DNA from: Kitasatospora sp. GP82 | Lineage (GTDB): Bacteria > Actinomycetota > Actinomycetes > Streptomycetales > Streptomycetaceae | Assembly (NCBI RefSeq): GCF_029892105.1 | Contig: NZ_JARZAJ010000045.1 | Span: forward strand, 1-52,375 | Length of the DNA stretch: 52,375 nt | Direction: 5' to 3' | Shown: in pieces, positions 6,728 through 14,413 of the stretch | Position numbering within the stretch: position 1 is the first letter of the stretch | Layout of the letters: the number at the start of each line of letters is the position of its first letter | Position numbers and translations under genes: made by a program | Notes under the pieces: model-generated | Database searches by the model: none | What the model was told of the DNA's origin: nothing | Seen by the model: only the letters and a program-made list of their open reading frames with translations

Positions 6728-8281
6728 TCAGGGCTTTCTTTCGGTCTGTTCTGCGGCAGACTCGGAGGCTGCATTGGCGTAGCGGAGGCTGGCCCTGGCG
6801 CTGAGTGCGAAGACGTGGGCGAGGTGCAGGGGGTCGGCTCCGGTGGCGGCGGCCTCTTCGAGGATGCGGTCCTGTCGGAGTGGGTCCAGACCGACGGGCA
6901 GCCGTTTGACGAGGCGGTCGAGCCAAAAGGTGCCGACTGCTGTCGTGGTGGTCGCCGTGTTTCGGCTGGTCAGCAGGTGGGGGTTGGTGCTGTTGGGCCA
7001 GCGGCGGCGACGGTAGGCCAGGTAGTCGGCGATCGCCTCGGCGGTGTAGTCGTCCAGCGGCCGGTCGAATCCGTCCGGGTCGAGGCGGCGGCCGGCCAGG
7101 TCGACCTCGTCCAGTTGGAGCGCACGGATGCGCCGGGCAGGCAGTGCGTGGACGCCCGCGAGGGCGACGACCACGCGCAGGGCGGGATCTTGCCGGGCAG
7201 CGAGGGCGACGGCGTCGACTTCCTGCTTGGTGAGCGGAATCGGCACCGATGCGTGGTTCTTGCCGGTTGTCACCCCTCGCATCGGGTTGGCGAAGACGAG
7301 CCGTTCCTTCTTCAGCACGTTGAACAGGCTCCGCAGGGCACTGGCCTCGTGCACCCGGTTGGGGCGGTCGGCCAGCCAATTGGTGACGTCGCCGCGGGTG
7401 ACCTGACGCAGTGTCGTGTAGGTTGACGTCCGCTCGCGCAGGAACGGCCGGACCAGCCTGAGCTGGGTAACGACCGTGGATCGGGAGCGAGGGAGCCGGC
7501 GCCGGGTGCCGTTGCGCGAGATCGCGACCCAGACGTCGACCTCGGCCCGTATCCCGGCAGGAAGGAAGTCCAGGCGCCTGTCGCACCAGGTCTGCAGGGT
7601 GTCGGGTCGGTCGTCCAGCAGCACGTCCAGGTCCTCGAAGACCTCCAGGACGTGGTTGGAGGGGATCGCATTGTGGGTGAGTTGGGCGATCGTGGAGGCT
7701 CGGATCGGCTCACCGATCTCGTGAACCGCGCAGAGGATGCGGATCCCCCTGCGGACGGAGCCGAGCGTGCGCGGAGGCCAGCCTCTCAGCTCGGCGATCC
7801 GTGCGGCGCGCGCCTCCAGGACGGCGGACAGTTCCGGGTCCAAGAGCGGTGCCAGGCTGCTGACTCCGCGCAGGTCACGGGCCATCTCGAACAGCGGCAG
7901 CTGCCTCCAGCGCGACCGCACGGAGTGCAGCCGCCGGTCCGGTGGCCCGTCCACGGTGTTCTGCGGACGGGGCGGCAGGCCGCCGCGAGAACGCAGGGTA
8001 CCGATGATGAACAGCTGGTGGCCGGTGCACGCGGCAACCGTCAGGTCGACGCGCGTCTTGTTGTCCGGCCCGGCGATCAGGCTGGCCTGCCGACGGCAGA
8101 GCCGGCAGACACCGTCCTGGACGGCCACCTTGCGGTCGCAGACCTCGCAGTGATCGCCGGTGGCCTTGGCGACGAAGCCCCAACATGCCTTGCAGCGGGG
8201 GCGGTCGAGCCATCCCCAGCCCAGGCAGTCCCGGCAGCTGCGGGTCGCCCAGGGACGGCGGCGACGTATCGGCGCGCTCAC
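6728..8281 (-). CDS. zinc-ribbon protein with degenerate tyrosine-recombinase C-terminal domain
   Basis: A 517-residue protein. The first about 75 residues hold paired CxxC knuckles (SCRDCLGWGW, RCKACWG, HCEVCDRK, VCRLCRRQ), which suggests one or two zinc ribbons. The C-terminal half resembles a tyrosine-recombinase fold: a SAM-like region, then VVVALAGVHALPARRIRALQ at the place of the first catalytic Arg, and a final helix AHVFALSARASLRYANAA that could carry the Tyr. The usual HxxR box is replaced by PLRQDR, so activity is doubtful. GTG at 8281 overlaps the preceding HTH gene stop by four bases (GTGA). It may be a DNA-binding partner or accessory recombinase of the intact integrase two genes upstream. 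Function is inferred from context only. Confidence 0.7.
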   Translation of the reverse strand: MSAPIRRRRPWATRSCRDCLGWGWLDRPRCKACWGFVAKATGDHCEVCDRKVAVQDGVCRLCRRQASLIAGPDNKTRVDLTVAACTGHQLFIIGTLRSRGGLPPRPQNTVDGPPDRRLHSVRSRWRQLPLFEMARDLRGVSSLAPLLDPELSAVLEARAARIAELRGWPPRTLGSVRRGIRILCAVHEIGEPIRASTIAQLTHNAIPSNHVLEVFEDLDVLLDDRPDTLQTWCDRRLDFLPAGIRAEVDVWVAISRNGTRRRLPRSRSTVVTQLRLVRPFLRERTSTYTTLRQVTRGDVTNWLADRPNRVHEASALRSLFNVLKKERLVFANPMRGVTTGKNHASVPIPLTKQEVDAVALAARQDPALRVVVALAGVHALPARRIRALQLDEVDLAGRRLDPDGFDRPLDDYTAEAIADYLAYRRRRWPNSTNPHLLTSRNTATTTTAVGTFWLDRLVKRLPVGLDPLRQDRILEEAAATGADPLHLAHVFALSARASLRYANAASESAAEQTERKP

Positions 8282-8601
8282 AACGGCGGCCCGGACCGGC
8301 CCAGACGGCGACGAAGCACGAGCGAGCTGCCGCCCACCACCTTCCGCTCGGCCTGCTCATCCACGTTGTCCGGCTGGCGGTGGTCGATCGGCTCGGGAAC
8401 CAGGAGGTCAGCGGGCGTGCACTGCAGCACCGAGCAGATCACGTCCAGGTCATCGAGGCGGACGGTCAGCGGGCGACCCGACCACAGGTACGACATCTTG
8501 CCCGCCGAGATGACCAGCCCGGCATCCGCGAGCATGCGCTGCAACTCGGACGCCTTCCAGATGTCGCGCTGGGCGGCGACCATCCGTAGGTTCCACTTCA
8601 C
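8278..8601 (-). CDS. small XRE-like helix-turn-helix protein
   Basis: A 107-residue protein with a Cro/CI-like HTH domain in the first about 75 residues: LQRMLADAGLVISAGKMSYL, then RLDDLDVICSVLQCTPADLL. The tail is basic. GTG at 8601 overlaps the integrase stop (GTGA, 8598-8601) and its own stop overlaps the next GTG (8278-8281), so the three genes are translationally coupled. It probably controls expression or directionality of the element, as excisionase or repressor-like proteins do. Confidence 0.8.
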   Translation of the reverse strand: MKWNLRMVAAQRDIWKASELQRMLADAGLVISAGKMSYLWSGRPLTVRLDDLDVICSVLQCTPADLLVPEPIDHRQPDNVDEQAERKVVGGSSLVLRRRLGRSGPPL

Positions 8602-9668
8602 CGTGTCCTCCCGAAGCGTGCGGCGGCCCGCTGGCCGGCCCGGACCCACGCGTCCTCGACGTGGGATTGCTCGACGTGAACGTAGATCATGGTGGTGTTG
8701 AGCCACTCGTGGCCGAGGATTTCCTGGATGGCCACGACGTCCATGCCGTTGCGGTAGAGGTCCGAGGCCGCGAAATGCCGCAGGACGTGCGGCGTCAACT
8801 GGCCTATCTGGTGCGGGAGATGGCGCGCGACAGCCTCGGCAAGCCCGGACCGCAGCCCGTCGTCGGTCACCGCCCGGCTGGAGCCGTCGCCGTAGCGGCG
8901 CTCGGGGGGAAACAGTGGGGCCATCGGGTCCTCGGCCCTGTCGTCGAACTCCCAGCGAGGGCCGGTGACCCACCACTCCAGCAGGTCCCGCGAGCCGTTG
9001 ATCAACGGAACGAGCCGCTCCTTCTTCCCCCGGCCGACACTGCCCTTGCCCTTGAAGAGGATCTTGCCGAACCGGCCAAGGTCCCACCGGACGTCACCGA
9101 TTCGCAGCAGGCACAACTCCGAGATGCGCGGGCCGATCAGACTGGTCAGGCGGGCGGCGGTGTAGTTCCGCGCGGCCGGCGCATACTTGCGCGCGGCCTC
9201 TATGTCCGCCCGCCACCCGGAGAACAGCCTCGTCGCCTCATCCGCCGAGGGCGGGATCCGCAACCGCGAAGCGGTGCCGCCACGAGGCCGGTTGACCTCG
9301 TCCAGCGGCGACTCGACGACCGTGCCCGTGGCCGCGTGGATCGCCGCCTTGTGCCTCAGCTCCAGGAACTCGAAGTAGACGGCAAACGCGGCGACCTGGC
9401 GGACCTTGGTGCCCGGTGCCGAGCCGCGGCGGTGCCGGCCGAAGTACCGGTCCAAGTCCTGCGGCTGCATCTCCCACAACGGCCGGCCGAACCACTCCCG
9501 CAGCCCGAGCACCCCGCCGACGTCTGCACGGATCGTCTCGTCCAGCACCCCGGCGGAAGCGCGGGCGAGCACGAACTCCGCCAACAGGTCCTGCTCGAAC
9601 GCGGCGACCGCTTCGGCGGACTCCAGTCGCAGATCGGGCCGCAGGTCGCGCACGACGGCCAGCGCCAT
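8598..9668 (-). CDS. tyrosine recombinase / integrase
   Basis: A 356-residue site-specific recombinase. The N-terminal SAM-like core-binding domain covers about residues 20-120; the catalytic domain covers about 150-345. All catalytic residues are visible: Arg in GPRISELCLLRIGD, Lys in FKGKGS, HxxR in TPHVLRHFA, His in ILGHEWLNT and nucleophile Tyr in TMIYVHVEQ. This is the only member of the trio with a complete active site and is presumed to move the element. It is first in the operon, about 180 bases inside the right end. By family the reaction is strand exchange between short core sites through a 3'-phosphotyrosine intermediate. Confidence 0.93.
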   Translation of the reverse strand: MALAVVRDLRPDLRLESAEAVAAFEQDLLAEFVLARASAGVLDETIRADVGGVLGLREWFGRPLWEMQPQDLDRYFGRHRRGSAPGTKVRQVAAFAVYFEFLELRHKAAIHAATGTVVESPLDEVNRPRGGTASRLRIPPSADEATRLFSGWRADIEAARKYAPAARNYTAARLTSLIGPRISELCLLRIGDVRWDLGRFGKILFKGKGSVGRGKKERLVPLINGSRDLLEWWVTGPRWEFDDRAEDPMAPLFPPERRYGDGSSRAVTDDGLRSGLAEAVARHLPHQIGQLTPHVLRHFAASDLYRNGMDVVAIQEILGHEWLNTTMIYVHVEQSHVEDAWVRAGQRAAARFGRTR

Positions 9669-9719
9669 CCGTCCTCCCCTTCAGCTTTCAGGCGGCCTCA
9701 CCATAACAGCTGATGAGAC

Positions 9720-9839
9720 TTCAGGAATCCTGAGGGATGGACGGAATTCACCAGCGTGGGCGCAACCTCGATAGACCTGCAGATCAGGCGACTGCCGAGG
9801 CCACCAGAGGGCTGGATCGGATCAACGAACCCACGGGAA
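9720..9839. repeat. right end repeats of the recombinase element
   Basis: The palindrome TTCAGGAATCCTGAG (9720-9734) mirrors the one at the left end. CGAACCCACGGGAA (9826-9839) is the right terminal arm and is a near-exact direct copy of 5712-5724. The roughly 90 bases between them have no coding potential and may hold recombinase or accessory sites and the integrase promoter. Confidence 0.5.
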
Positions 9840-9846
9840 CATGGAC

Positions 9847-10536
9847 ATACCAGGACTTGAACGACGCCCACCGCGCCGACTCCAGCCTGGAGCGGCCGAA
9901 CAGCACCTGCTTGACCGCCGGCTTCAAGTTGTCGTAGCGGATGTGCACCGACGGCACCCCGCCCAGCACGGTGAACGCCTCGACGTGGCCTTCCAGGAAC
10001 GCCTCCTGGGACGCTGTCGCGTAGACCCGGTGCACCGCCTTGCCCGAGTAGGAAAGCCGCAGCGTGAACAGCACGCACTTGCGCCGCTGCCCGGCCAGGT
10101 CCAGCCAGAAGTCCGCGAAGTCGACCTCCGCCTCCTCGCCCGGCCTCTTCGCCTGCGGCACCATGCCATCGAGATGCCGTCGGCCCTCCAGAGCCTCCGC
10201 GCGGATCTGCGGGCGCCGCTTGGACACGTAGTCCCAGACCGTGGTCGAACGGGCCAACTCGAAGTCGTGCTCCGCAGCCAGACGCTCCATGATCCGCGGG
10301 ATCGTGTGCTTCTGCTTCGCCGGAGCGTCCAGGTCCTCGCGCAGCATCGCGTCGATAAAGCCCTTCACCGGCTCCAGCACGCTCTTGCGCGGCGGCGGCG
10401 CCTTGCGCCTCGGTGGCACCGGCGACTCCAGCGCCTTTCGCACCGTGTTCCGCGAGACCTTGAACCGAGCGGCGAGCTCCCGCCCCGACAGCCCCTGCTC
10501 GCGATGAGCCTGGCGGATCCCACGTGACCTGTGCAC
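9847..10536 (-). pseudogene. istA: IS21 transposase IstA, 5' part (interrupted)
   Basis: The N-terminal 230 residues of the IS21 transposase: a helix-turn-helix (QGLSGRELAARFKVSRNTVR), a linker, and the first part of the catalytic core with VDFADFWLDLAGQ (first Asp) and the second Asp in VPSVHIRYDNLKPAVKQ. Homology stops at FKSWY, where the recombinase element begins; foreign codons continue to a stop at 9784. The remaining half is at 4700-5671. Confidence 0.9.
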
Positions 10537-10569
10537 CAGCGGTCTCCCTGACCTGGACCGTGATCAACA

Positions 10570-10798
10570 GGCACAGCGTGACGGCCAGACGGCGCAAACC
10601 TCCACGATTACTCCGAAAGCGGCATGTTCCACACCATCACATCGGCTGGCTCCCGATCTCACCGGAGAACCCCTGGCTCCCATTCACCCCGAAGCCGTGG
10701 CTCTATTTCACCCCGGTAAAAACAGAAGCGCCCTCCGCGTTGCAGCGCGTTGCACAGACCCGACCGGCGAGGCGGGAGCGCTGGGAACTTCAAGGACG
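10570..10798. other. intergenic region, no gene seen
   Basis: About 230 bases between the IS21 end and the next gene. No reading frame with family likeness was found. It contains GTTGCAGCGCGTTGCA, a short repeat without evident function. Confidence 0.4.
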
Positions 10799-11896
10799 TC
10801 AGTCCTCCCGCGCGTTGACCATCTGGAGCGCTTCCATCCCGATGAACGCAAGGAAGCCGAAGGAGATGGCGCCCCATACCATCCATTCCTGACCGGAGGT
10901 GCGGCGCAACAGGAGTACCCCGGTGCCGAGGATCAGCATCCCCATGACGCAGAAGATGATATGGCGGTGGTAACTGCGCGGCGGGTCGTAATGGTCGACA
11001 CCCACAAGGGCCGGCTCGACGAGCACGGCATCGGCTGTCAGGTAGCCGCTGCCCCGGGCCAGCCGCGATGCTATACCCCCAGCGGTCACACGGAAGCTGG
11101 CGAACCGGTCCAGGTACACCCACGCAACACTTTGCGGCGAGCTACCGGTCGGCAACCACCCGCTCTCGCGGGCCGTGTCGAAGGTCGTGCCGATCTGATC
11201 TGCGAGCTCGACCCACTGCTGCACGCCGGTCAGTTGGGCCAGATCGGCGAGCCGGGGCAGGACGTCCGTGATCCCCACCGGGCCCGACCCGCCGGTTTCG
11301 ATCGGGCGGGGGTCGAAGAGCAGGACCAGTCGTCTCAGGTAATCGGCCAGGTCGTGCCAGCACTGCGCCGGGTTGTCTCCGTTCTTGGACGTCCCCGTGG
11401 GCAGTTTCTCGTCCAGTTCCGCCAGCAGTGACTCTGCCTTCAATGACGCGACCAACCGGGAGTCGAGGGCTTGGACCTCGATCGTCCGGAGCATGGCCTC
11501 GGCCTCGGCCGCGTTGGCCTGCAGCACGTCGCGGCTCTGCGGGTTGGAGCGCTGGATCAGGTCCGTCCGGCCAGCCTTCTCCAGGTGCCGGCGAACGGCC
11601 GCCCACTTCAGTTCCCACTCCCCTACGTCTTCACCGCGGTACCCGGCGAGCGCGGCGACCAGGCCCAGGGGTGGGAGCTTGTGGGCGTTGAACGCCTTGG
11701 AGAACTCCGACGTCGACCATGGGAGGGCTGTCTTGAGATCCTTGAGGGTCTGGTCCCTCTTCAGCTTCTTCAGCTCTCGCGCGAACTCGCGCAGAATCGG
11801 ATCAAGGCCTGCTATGTCCAGACTCTTCTCCGGTCGCCCGCGCCGCCGGCGTACCGGTCCTCCCGCGTTAGTGCTCGAGTCCCCATCTGCTGACAT
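10799..11896 (-). CDS. HTH-like protein with C-terminal membrane anchor
   Basis: A 365-residue protein of unrecognised family. A basic start (VRRRRGRPEKS) precedes a region LKDLKTALPWSTSEFSKAFN that looks like the helix-turn-helix of Streptomyces proteins that choose cells of an intact XRE type. The middle is helical. The last 60 residues hold two hydrophobic segments (IIFCVMGMLILGTGVLLL and WMVWGAISFGFLAFIGM). The architecture suggests a membrane-tethered regulator or sensor; substrate and targets are unknown. ATG at 11896 follows GAGGG closely. No partner gene shares its direction nearby. Confidence 0.65.
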   Translation of the reverse strand: MSADGDSSTNAGGPVRRRRGRPEKSLDIAGLDPILREFARELKKLKRDQTLKDLKTALPWSTSEFSKAFNAHKLPPLGLVAALAGYRGEDVGEWELKWAAVRRHLEKAGRTDLIQRSNPQSRDVLQANAAEAEAMLRTIEVQALDSRLVASLKAESLLAELDEKLPTGTSKNGDNPAQCWHDLADYLRRLVLLFDPRPIETGGSGPVGITDVLPRLADLAQLTGVQQWVELADQIGTTFDTARESGWLPTGSSPQSVAWVYLDRFASFRVTAGGIASRLARGSGYLTADAVLVEPALVGVDHYDPPRSYHRHIIFCVMGMLILGTGVLLLRRTSGQEWMVWGAISFGFLAFIGMEALQMVNARED

Positions 11897-12077
11897 GCCC
11901 TCAGGCTAGCCAATCAGCGCGCGACGGGTTAGGGCTGTTCACCAGCTCACCGGAAGGGAAGTTGCCATCGTCCCCTGACCTGCAGGAAAAAATTCGCACG
12001 GCCTTCGGAACCGTCTCCTGCGAACCGGAAACAAAGATCGGTTCTAAGGCCTTCGGCCCAGGGCTACAACCGAATCA

Positions 12078-12096
12078 GACCCCGAAAGGCGGGGTC
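12078..12096 (+). promoter_or_regulatory. stem-loop just upstream of small membrane protein gene
   Basis: GACCCCG (12078-12084) and CGGGGTC (12090-12096) form a 7-bp stem with a 5-nt loop, ending about 20 bases before the ATG at 12118. In that place it could be a leader terminator or act on translation of the gene behind it. Confidence 0.45.
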
Positions 12097-12117
12097 CGAC
12101 TCGGAAGGCAGGACACC

Positions 12118-12378
12118 ATGACCATGCACCGGAAGCTCCCTCAGGACAACCGCTACATCGACATGATCGTCCTCCTGGCCATCCTGGCCACCGGCATCCT
12201 GCTGGTCCTCTTCCATGTCCCAGCCGATTCCCTGGCCACCGTGGCGGCCGCCCTGTCCGCGGTCTACGGCACTTGGGCCAGCACGCGGCACGCACCACCT
12301 TCGGGCAACCAGTCCCCTCACAGCGGCAACCCGCCCGCTCCGACTGGCACCACCGAAACGAAGCGGCCCGTCAGCTGA
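12118..12378 (+). CDS. small membrane protein, unknown
   Basis: An 86-residue protein. ATG at 12118 follows GGAAGGCAGGAC. A single strongly hydrophobic segment (MIVLLAILATGILLVLFHV) is followed by a second, weaker one (LATVAAALSAVYGTWAS) and a Pro/Ser/Thr-rich hydrophilic tail. No family was recognised. A strong terminator follows at 12387-12426, so the gene is monocistronic. Confidence 0.65.
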   Translation: MTMHRKLPQDNRYIDMIVLLAILATGILLVLFHVPADSLATVAAALSAVYGTWASTRHAPPSGNQSPHSGNPPAPTGTTETKRPVS

Positions 12379-12386
12379 GCCAGCCG

Positions 12387-12426
12387 ATCGCCGGGCGGGG
12401 CGGCTCACGCCGTCCCGCCCGGCGAT
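12387..12426 (+). terminator. strong stem-loop terminator
   Basis: ATCGCCGGGCGGG (12387-12399) pairs perfectly with CCCGCCCGGCGAT (12414-12426). An inner GGC/GCC stem lengthens it. It starts 9 bases after the stop of the small membrane protein gene. A second hairpin (TGCTTCGC / GCGAAGCA) lies just beyond, near 12432-12460. Confidence 0.8.
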
Positions 12427-12613
12427 CTCACTGCTTCGCGCTGCCAGGCAGTGCGAAGCATCCCACAGGGCCGAACTGATAGGGATCACATGATCAGGCT
12501 GCGGCCCCAATCGTAACGCTGTCACGAATCAGATATCCGCTGACCCGCAGGAGAAGGGGCCGAGCAGGACAACCAGGGAGGACAGGGGTGTCGGCGCGGG
12601 GCAGTGAGATGAT

Positions 12614-13057
12614 CTAGCAGAAGACGGTGGTGTAGTAGCCGTTGTGAATCGTGGACCAGTAGTGCCAGTCGACGCCCCAGGCATAGCCAGTACTGCTGTC
12701 GCCGTAGGGCGCGAGTTTCACCGCCCAGCTAGTGAACTTTGACAGCGCGCCATTGACCGTGACGGCCGGACAGACCACCACCCATTTGTTCTCACAGTTG
12801 ATGTAGTAGTGGTTCATGGGCGCGCCTCCAGGACTACTGGGGTTGAAGCTCGTCCAGCAGGGGCTGTACCAATCCGAGGCGTACAGGCCGTCGATGGTGT
12901 CCGGTGCCGAGCCAGTGTCCTGGGGCCGCACGACGCTTTGAACACTCGTGATGCTGCCGACAGTGCTGCTTGTATTGGCGCTAGCAGAGCCTGCCAGTGT
13001 AACGACGGTCCCGGCCACGATCATCGCCAAGAGCCCAGAGAACGTTTTCCGCAGCAT
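12614..13057 (-). CDS. small secreted protein, unknown
   Basis: A 147-residue protein with a signal peptide (MLRKTF, hydrophobic stretch, cleavage near GSASA). The mature part is about 120 residues, rich in Tyr, Trp and Ser, with four Cys (SPCWTS, INCENK, VVCPAV, final VFC) that could form two disulfides. GAGAGGCG lies about 8 bases before the ATG. No family was recognised; an exported effector or cell-surface factor is possible but unsupported. Confidence 0.75.
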   Translation of the reverse strand: MLRKTFSGLLAMIVAGTVVTLAGSASANTSSTVGSITSVQSVVRPQDTGSAPDTIDGLYASDWYSPCWTSFNPSSPGGAPMNHYYINCENKWVVVCPAVTVNGALSKFTSWAVKLAPYGDSSTGYAWGVDWHYWSTIHNGYYTTVFC

Positions 13058-13223
13058 GGTGGACGCCTCTCACGATGTGGAACCAGGTACCACAAGCGGG
13101 ACCTGGTGGGACAACTAATCGTGCGCACTAGAAGCCCCGCTGTCATCAACCCAGCGTGATATTCGGCCACGCGTCCGCGTCCTACCCCGAGACGGTGGTG
13201 GGGGTGGTTGGGTGGTCGGCCGT

Positions 13224-13340
13224 CAGTCTTCGAGGTGGCGACGGAGGGCTGCTTCGCGGGCTTCGGTGGCGGCTCGGCCGTTGAGGGTGGTGGCGGCGCG
13301 CTGGCTGGCCGCCACGGCATTGGAGCGCGCGTGTGCTCGG
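13224..13340 (-). pseudogene. coding remnant, unknown protein C-terminus
   Basis: A frame ending in TGA (13224-13226 on plus) reads ARSNAVAASQRAATTLNGRA, then EAREAALRRHLED. It looks like the helical C-terminus of an actinomycete protein with no start. It lies directly downstream of the membrane protein gene boundary region and has no upstream continuation. Confidence 0.3.
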
Positions 13341-13355
13341 CTGCAGGAAGGCCGG

Positions 13356-13898
13356 TCAGGAGGTCTCGCGAACGATCCAAAAGCGGGATTGGCGGTACGC
13401 AGTGCCGTTGGGGTCGTCAGCCGCGACGCGAACCGGAGTGTGGAGACACACGACCCGACCGCCCAACTGCTTCTCCTCGGCCGCCAACCACCGCGACTGC
13501 CAGAGCATCGCGGCCGCCATACCCGCCAGAAACATGCCGACCGGTATCCCCGTCGCGTAGCTGGCAGTGAGTCCGATCAGCAGTACCAGGAGCAGCGGCT
13601 TGGTGAGGCTGCGGGAGAACAGGTCGAAGGTCTTGTCCCCCGCGACCATCTCAGCGGTCGGCGGAGGAGGAGACAGTCGTTCCAGCCTCGTCTCGTACCA
13701 GGGCCGACGGACCTTCAGAAGTCCCCAGAACGTCGTCACGAAGAGGATCAGAGTGGTTCCCACGCTCGTCGCGGGGTCCAACTGGTGGGATCCCCCCGTG
13801 TAGGCCGGCACGCAGCTCACCAAGCTCACAGGGAGCAGCAGGGACGCCTGAATCCGTACCGACGCGACGAGTCCTACCAGCCGCAGACCACCGCTCAC
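13356..13898 (-). CDS. membrane protein, unknown
   Basis: A protein of 180 residues from the GTG at 13898, which has GGGGGG upstream at a good distance; longer starts up to 14030 are possible but lack a ribosome site. Four hydrophobic segments are visible (near VASVRIQASLLLPVSLVSCV, SVGTTLILFVTTFWGLL, LLLVLLIGLTASYATGI and VGMFLAGMAAAMLW). The C-terminus is soluble. No family was recognised. Confidence 0.55.
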   Translation of the reverse strand: MSGGLRLVGLVASVRIQASLLLPVSLVSCVPAYTGGSHQLDPATSVGTTLILFVTTFWGLLKVRRPWYETRLERLSPPPPTAEMVAGDKTFDLFSRSLTKPLLLVLLIGLTASYATGIPVGMFLAGMAAAMLWQSRWLAAEEKQLGGRVVCLHTPVRVAADDPNGTAYRQSRFWIVRETS

Positions 13899-14147
13899 GA
13901 AGCATCCCCCCAACTCGACCAAGATCCGCACGATCCTAACGCCGACGAGACGCCCACCCGGGCCTACCCCGTCACCGCCCAGCGGTTCCCCCGATACCGC
14001 CACCGCCCAGGAAGAGCAGGACCCCGGCACGGACCTTTACCTCACCGGGCTGCATCATCGCCTACGCACCAATGACACTTCAGTGAGAGAAGATCAGGAC
14101 ATCCAGCTGAGACTTCGCACCCGCATTCGACCCGAGCGGCCGCTGAC

Positions 14148-14370
14148 CTACGCCGGGCAGACTGGTGAGCCGCCGACGACCAGAGAGTGGTCGATCAGCT
14201 CGCACAGCCGGGGCAGGTCGGCGGCCAGGTCGCCTGTCGCGGTGCCGGGCGCGGAGGCGGTAGCCGCGCCGATCGCGGCCAGTGCGACGCGCTCGCCGAG
14301 CACGATTTCCCGGGCGAGGATGCGCTCCAGGGCCCGCGCGTACGTTCCAGACAGCGCCGGCTGCCTTCGT
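14148..14370 (-). pseudogene. coding remnant, unknown helical C-terminus
   Basis: The frame reads YARALERILAREIVLGERVA, then GDLAADLPRLCELIDHSLVV, and ends at 14148. It has typical actinomycete codon use but no start or family match. It sits 44 bases from the iminopeptidase stop and is probably the tail of a deleted gene. Confidence 0.3.
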
Positions 14371-14413
14371 CCCCGGACATCCCGGGACGGACACCCAGGG
14401 GAGCGGCGGCGGT

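Larger units (their letters stand above)
5672..9846 (-). mobile_element. tyrosine-recombinase trio element with SUKH cargo, inserted in istA
   Basis: This 4175-bp segment separates the two in-frame halves of istA. Its ends carry imperfect inverted repeats: TTCCGTGAGTTC at 5677-5688, and TTCCCGTGGGTTC read inward from 9839 to 9827. Each end also has a short palindrome about 15 bases long (TTCAGAGATTCTGAA at 5685-5699; TTCAGGAATCCTGAG at 9720-9734). It encodes an active-looking tyrosine recombinase, an HTH protein and a zinc-ribbon recombinase-like protein in one operon, and a SUKH gene facing them. No target-site duplication is needed to restore istA, which fits site-specific recombination more than DDE transposition. 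The exact ends could be off by a few bases. Confidence 0.75.
3759..10569 (-). mobile_element. IS21-family element, interrupted by a 4.2 kb insert
   Basis: The outermost supportable ends both read TGTTGAYC inward (3759-3766 on plus; 10562-10569 on minus). Subtracting the insert at 5672-9846 leaves about 2.64 kb, a normal size for IS21 elements. The istA stop overlaps the istB start (ATGA at 4700-4703). No target duplication was recognised and longer repeats were not resolved by eye, so the exact ends are tentative. istB is frameshifted and istA is split, so the element is dead. Confidence 0.55.

Noticed and set aside
6728..8281. Plain hypothetical protein unrelated to recombination
   Set aside because: Operon coupling with an integrase, the Arg-box and the closing LRYANAA helix all point to a recombinase-like fold, although the active site is incomplete.
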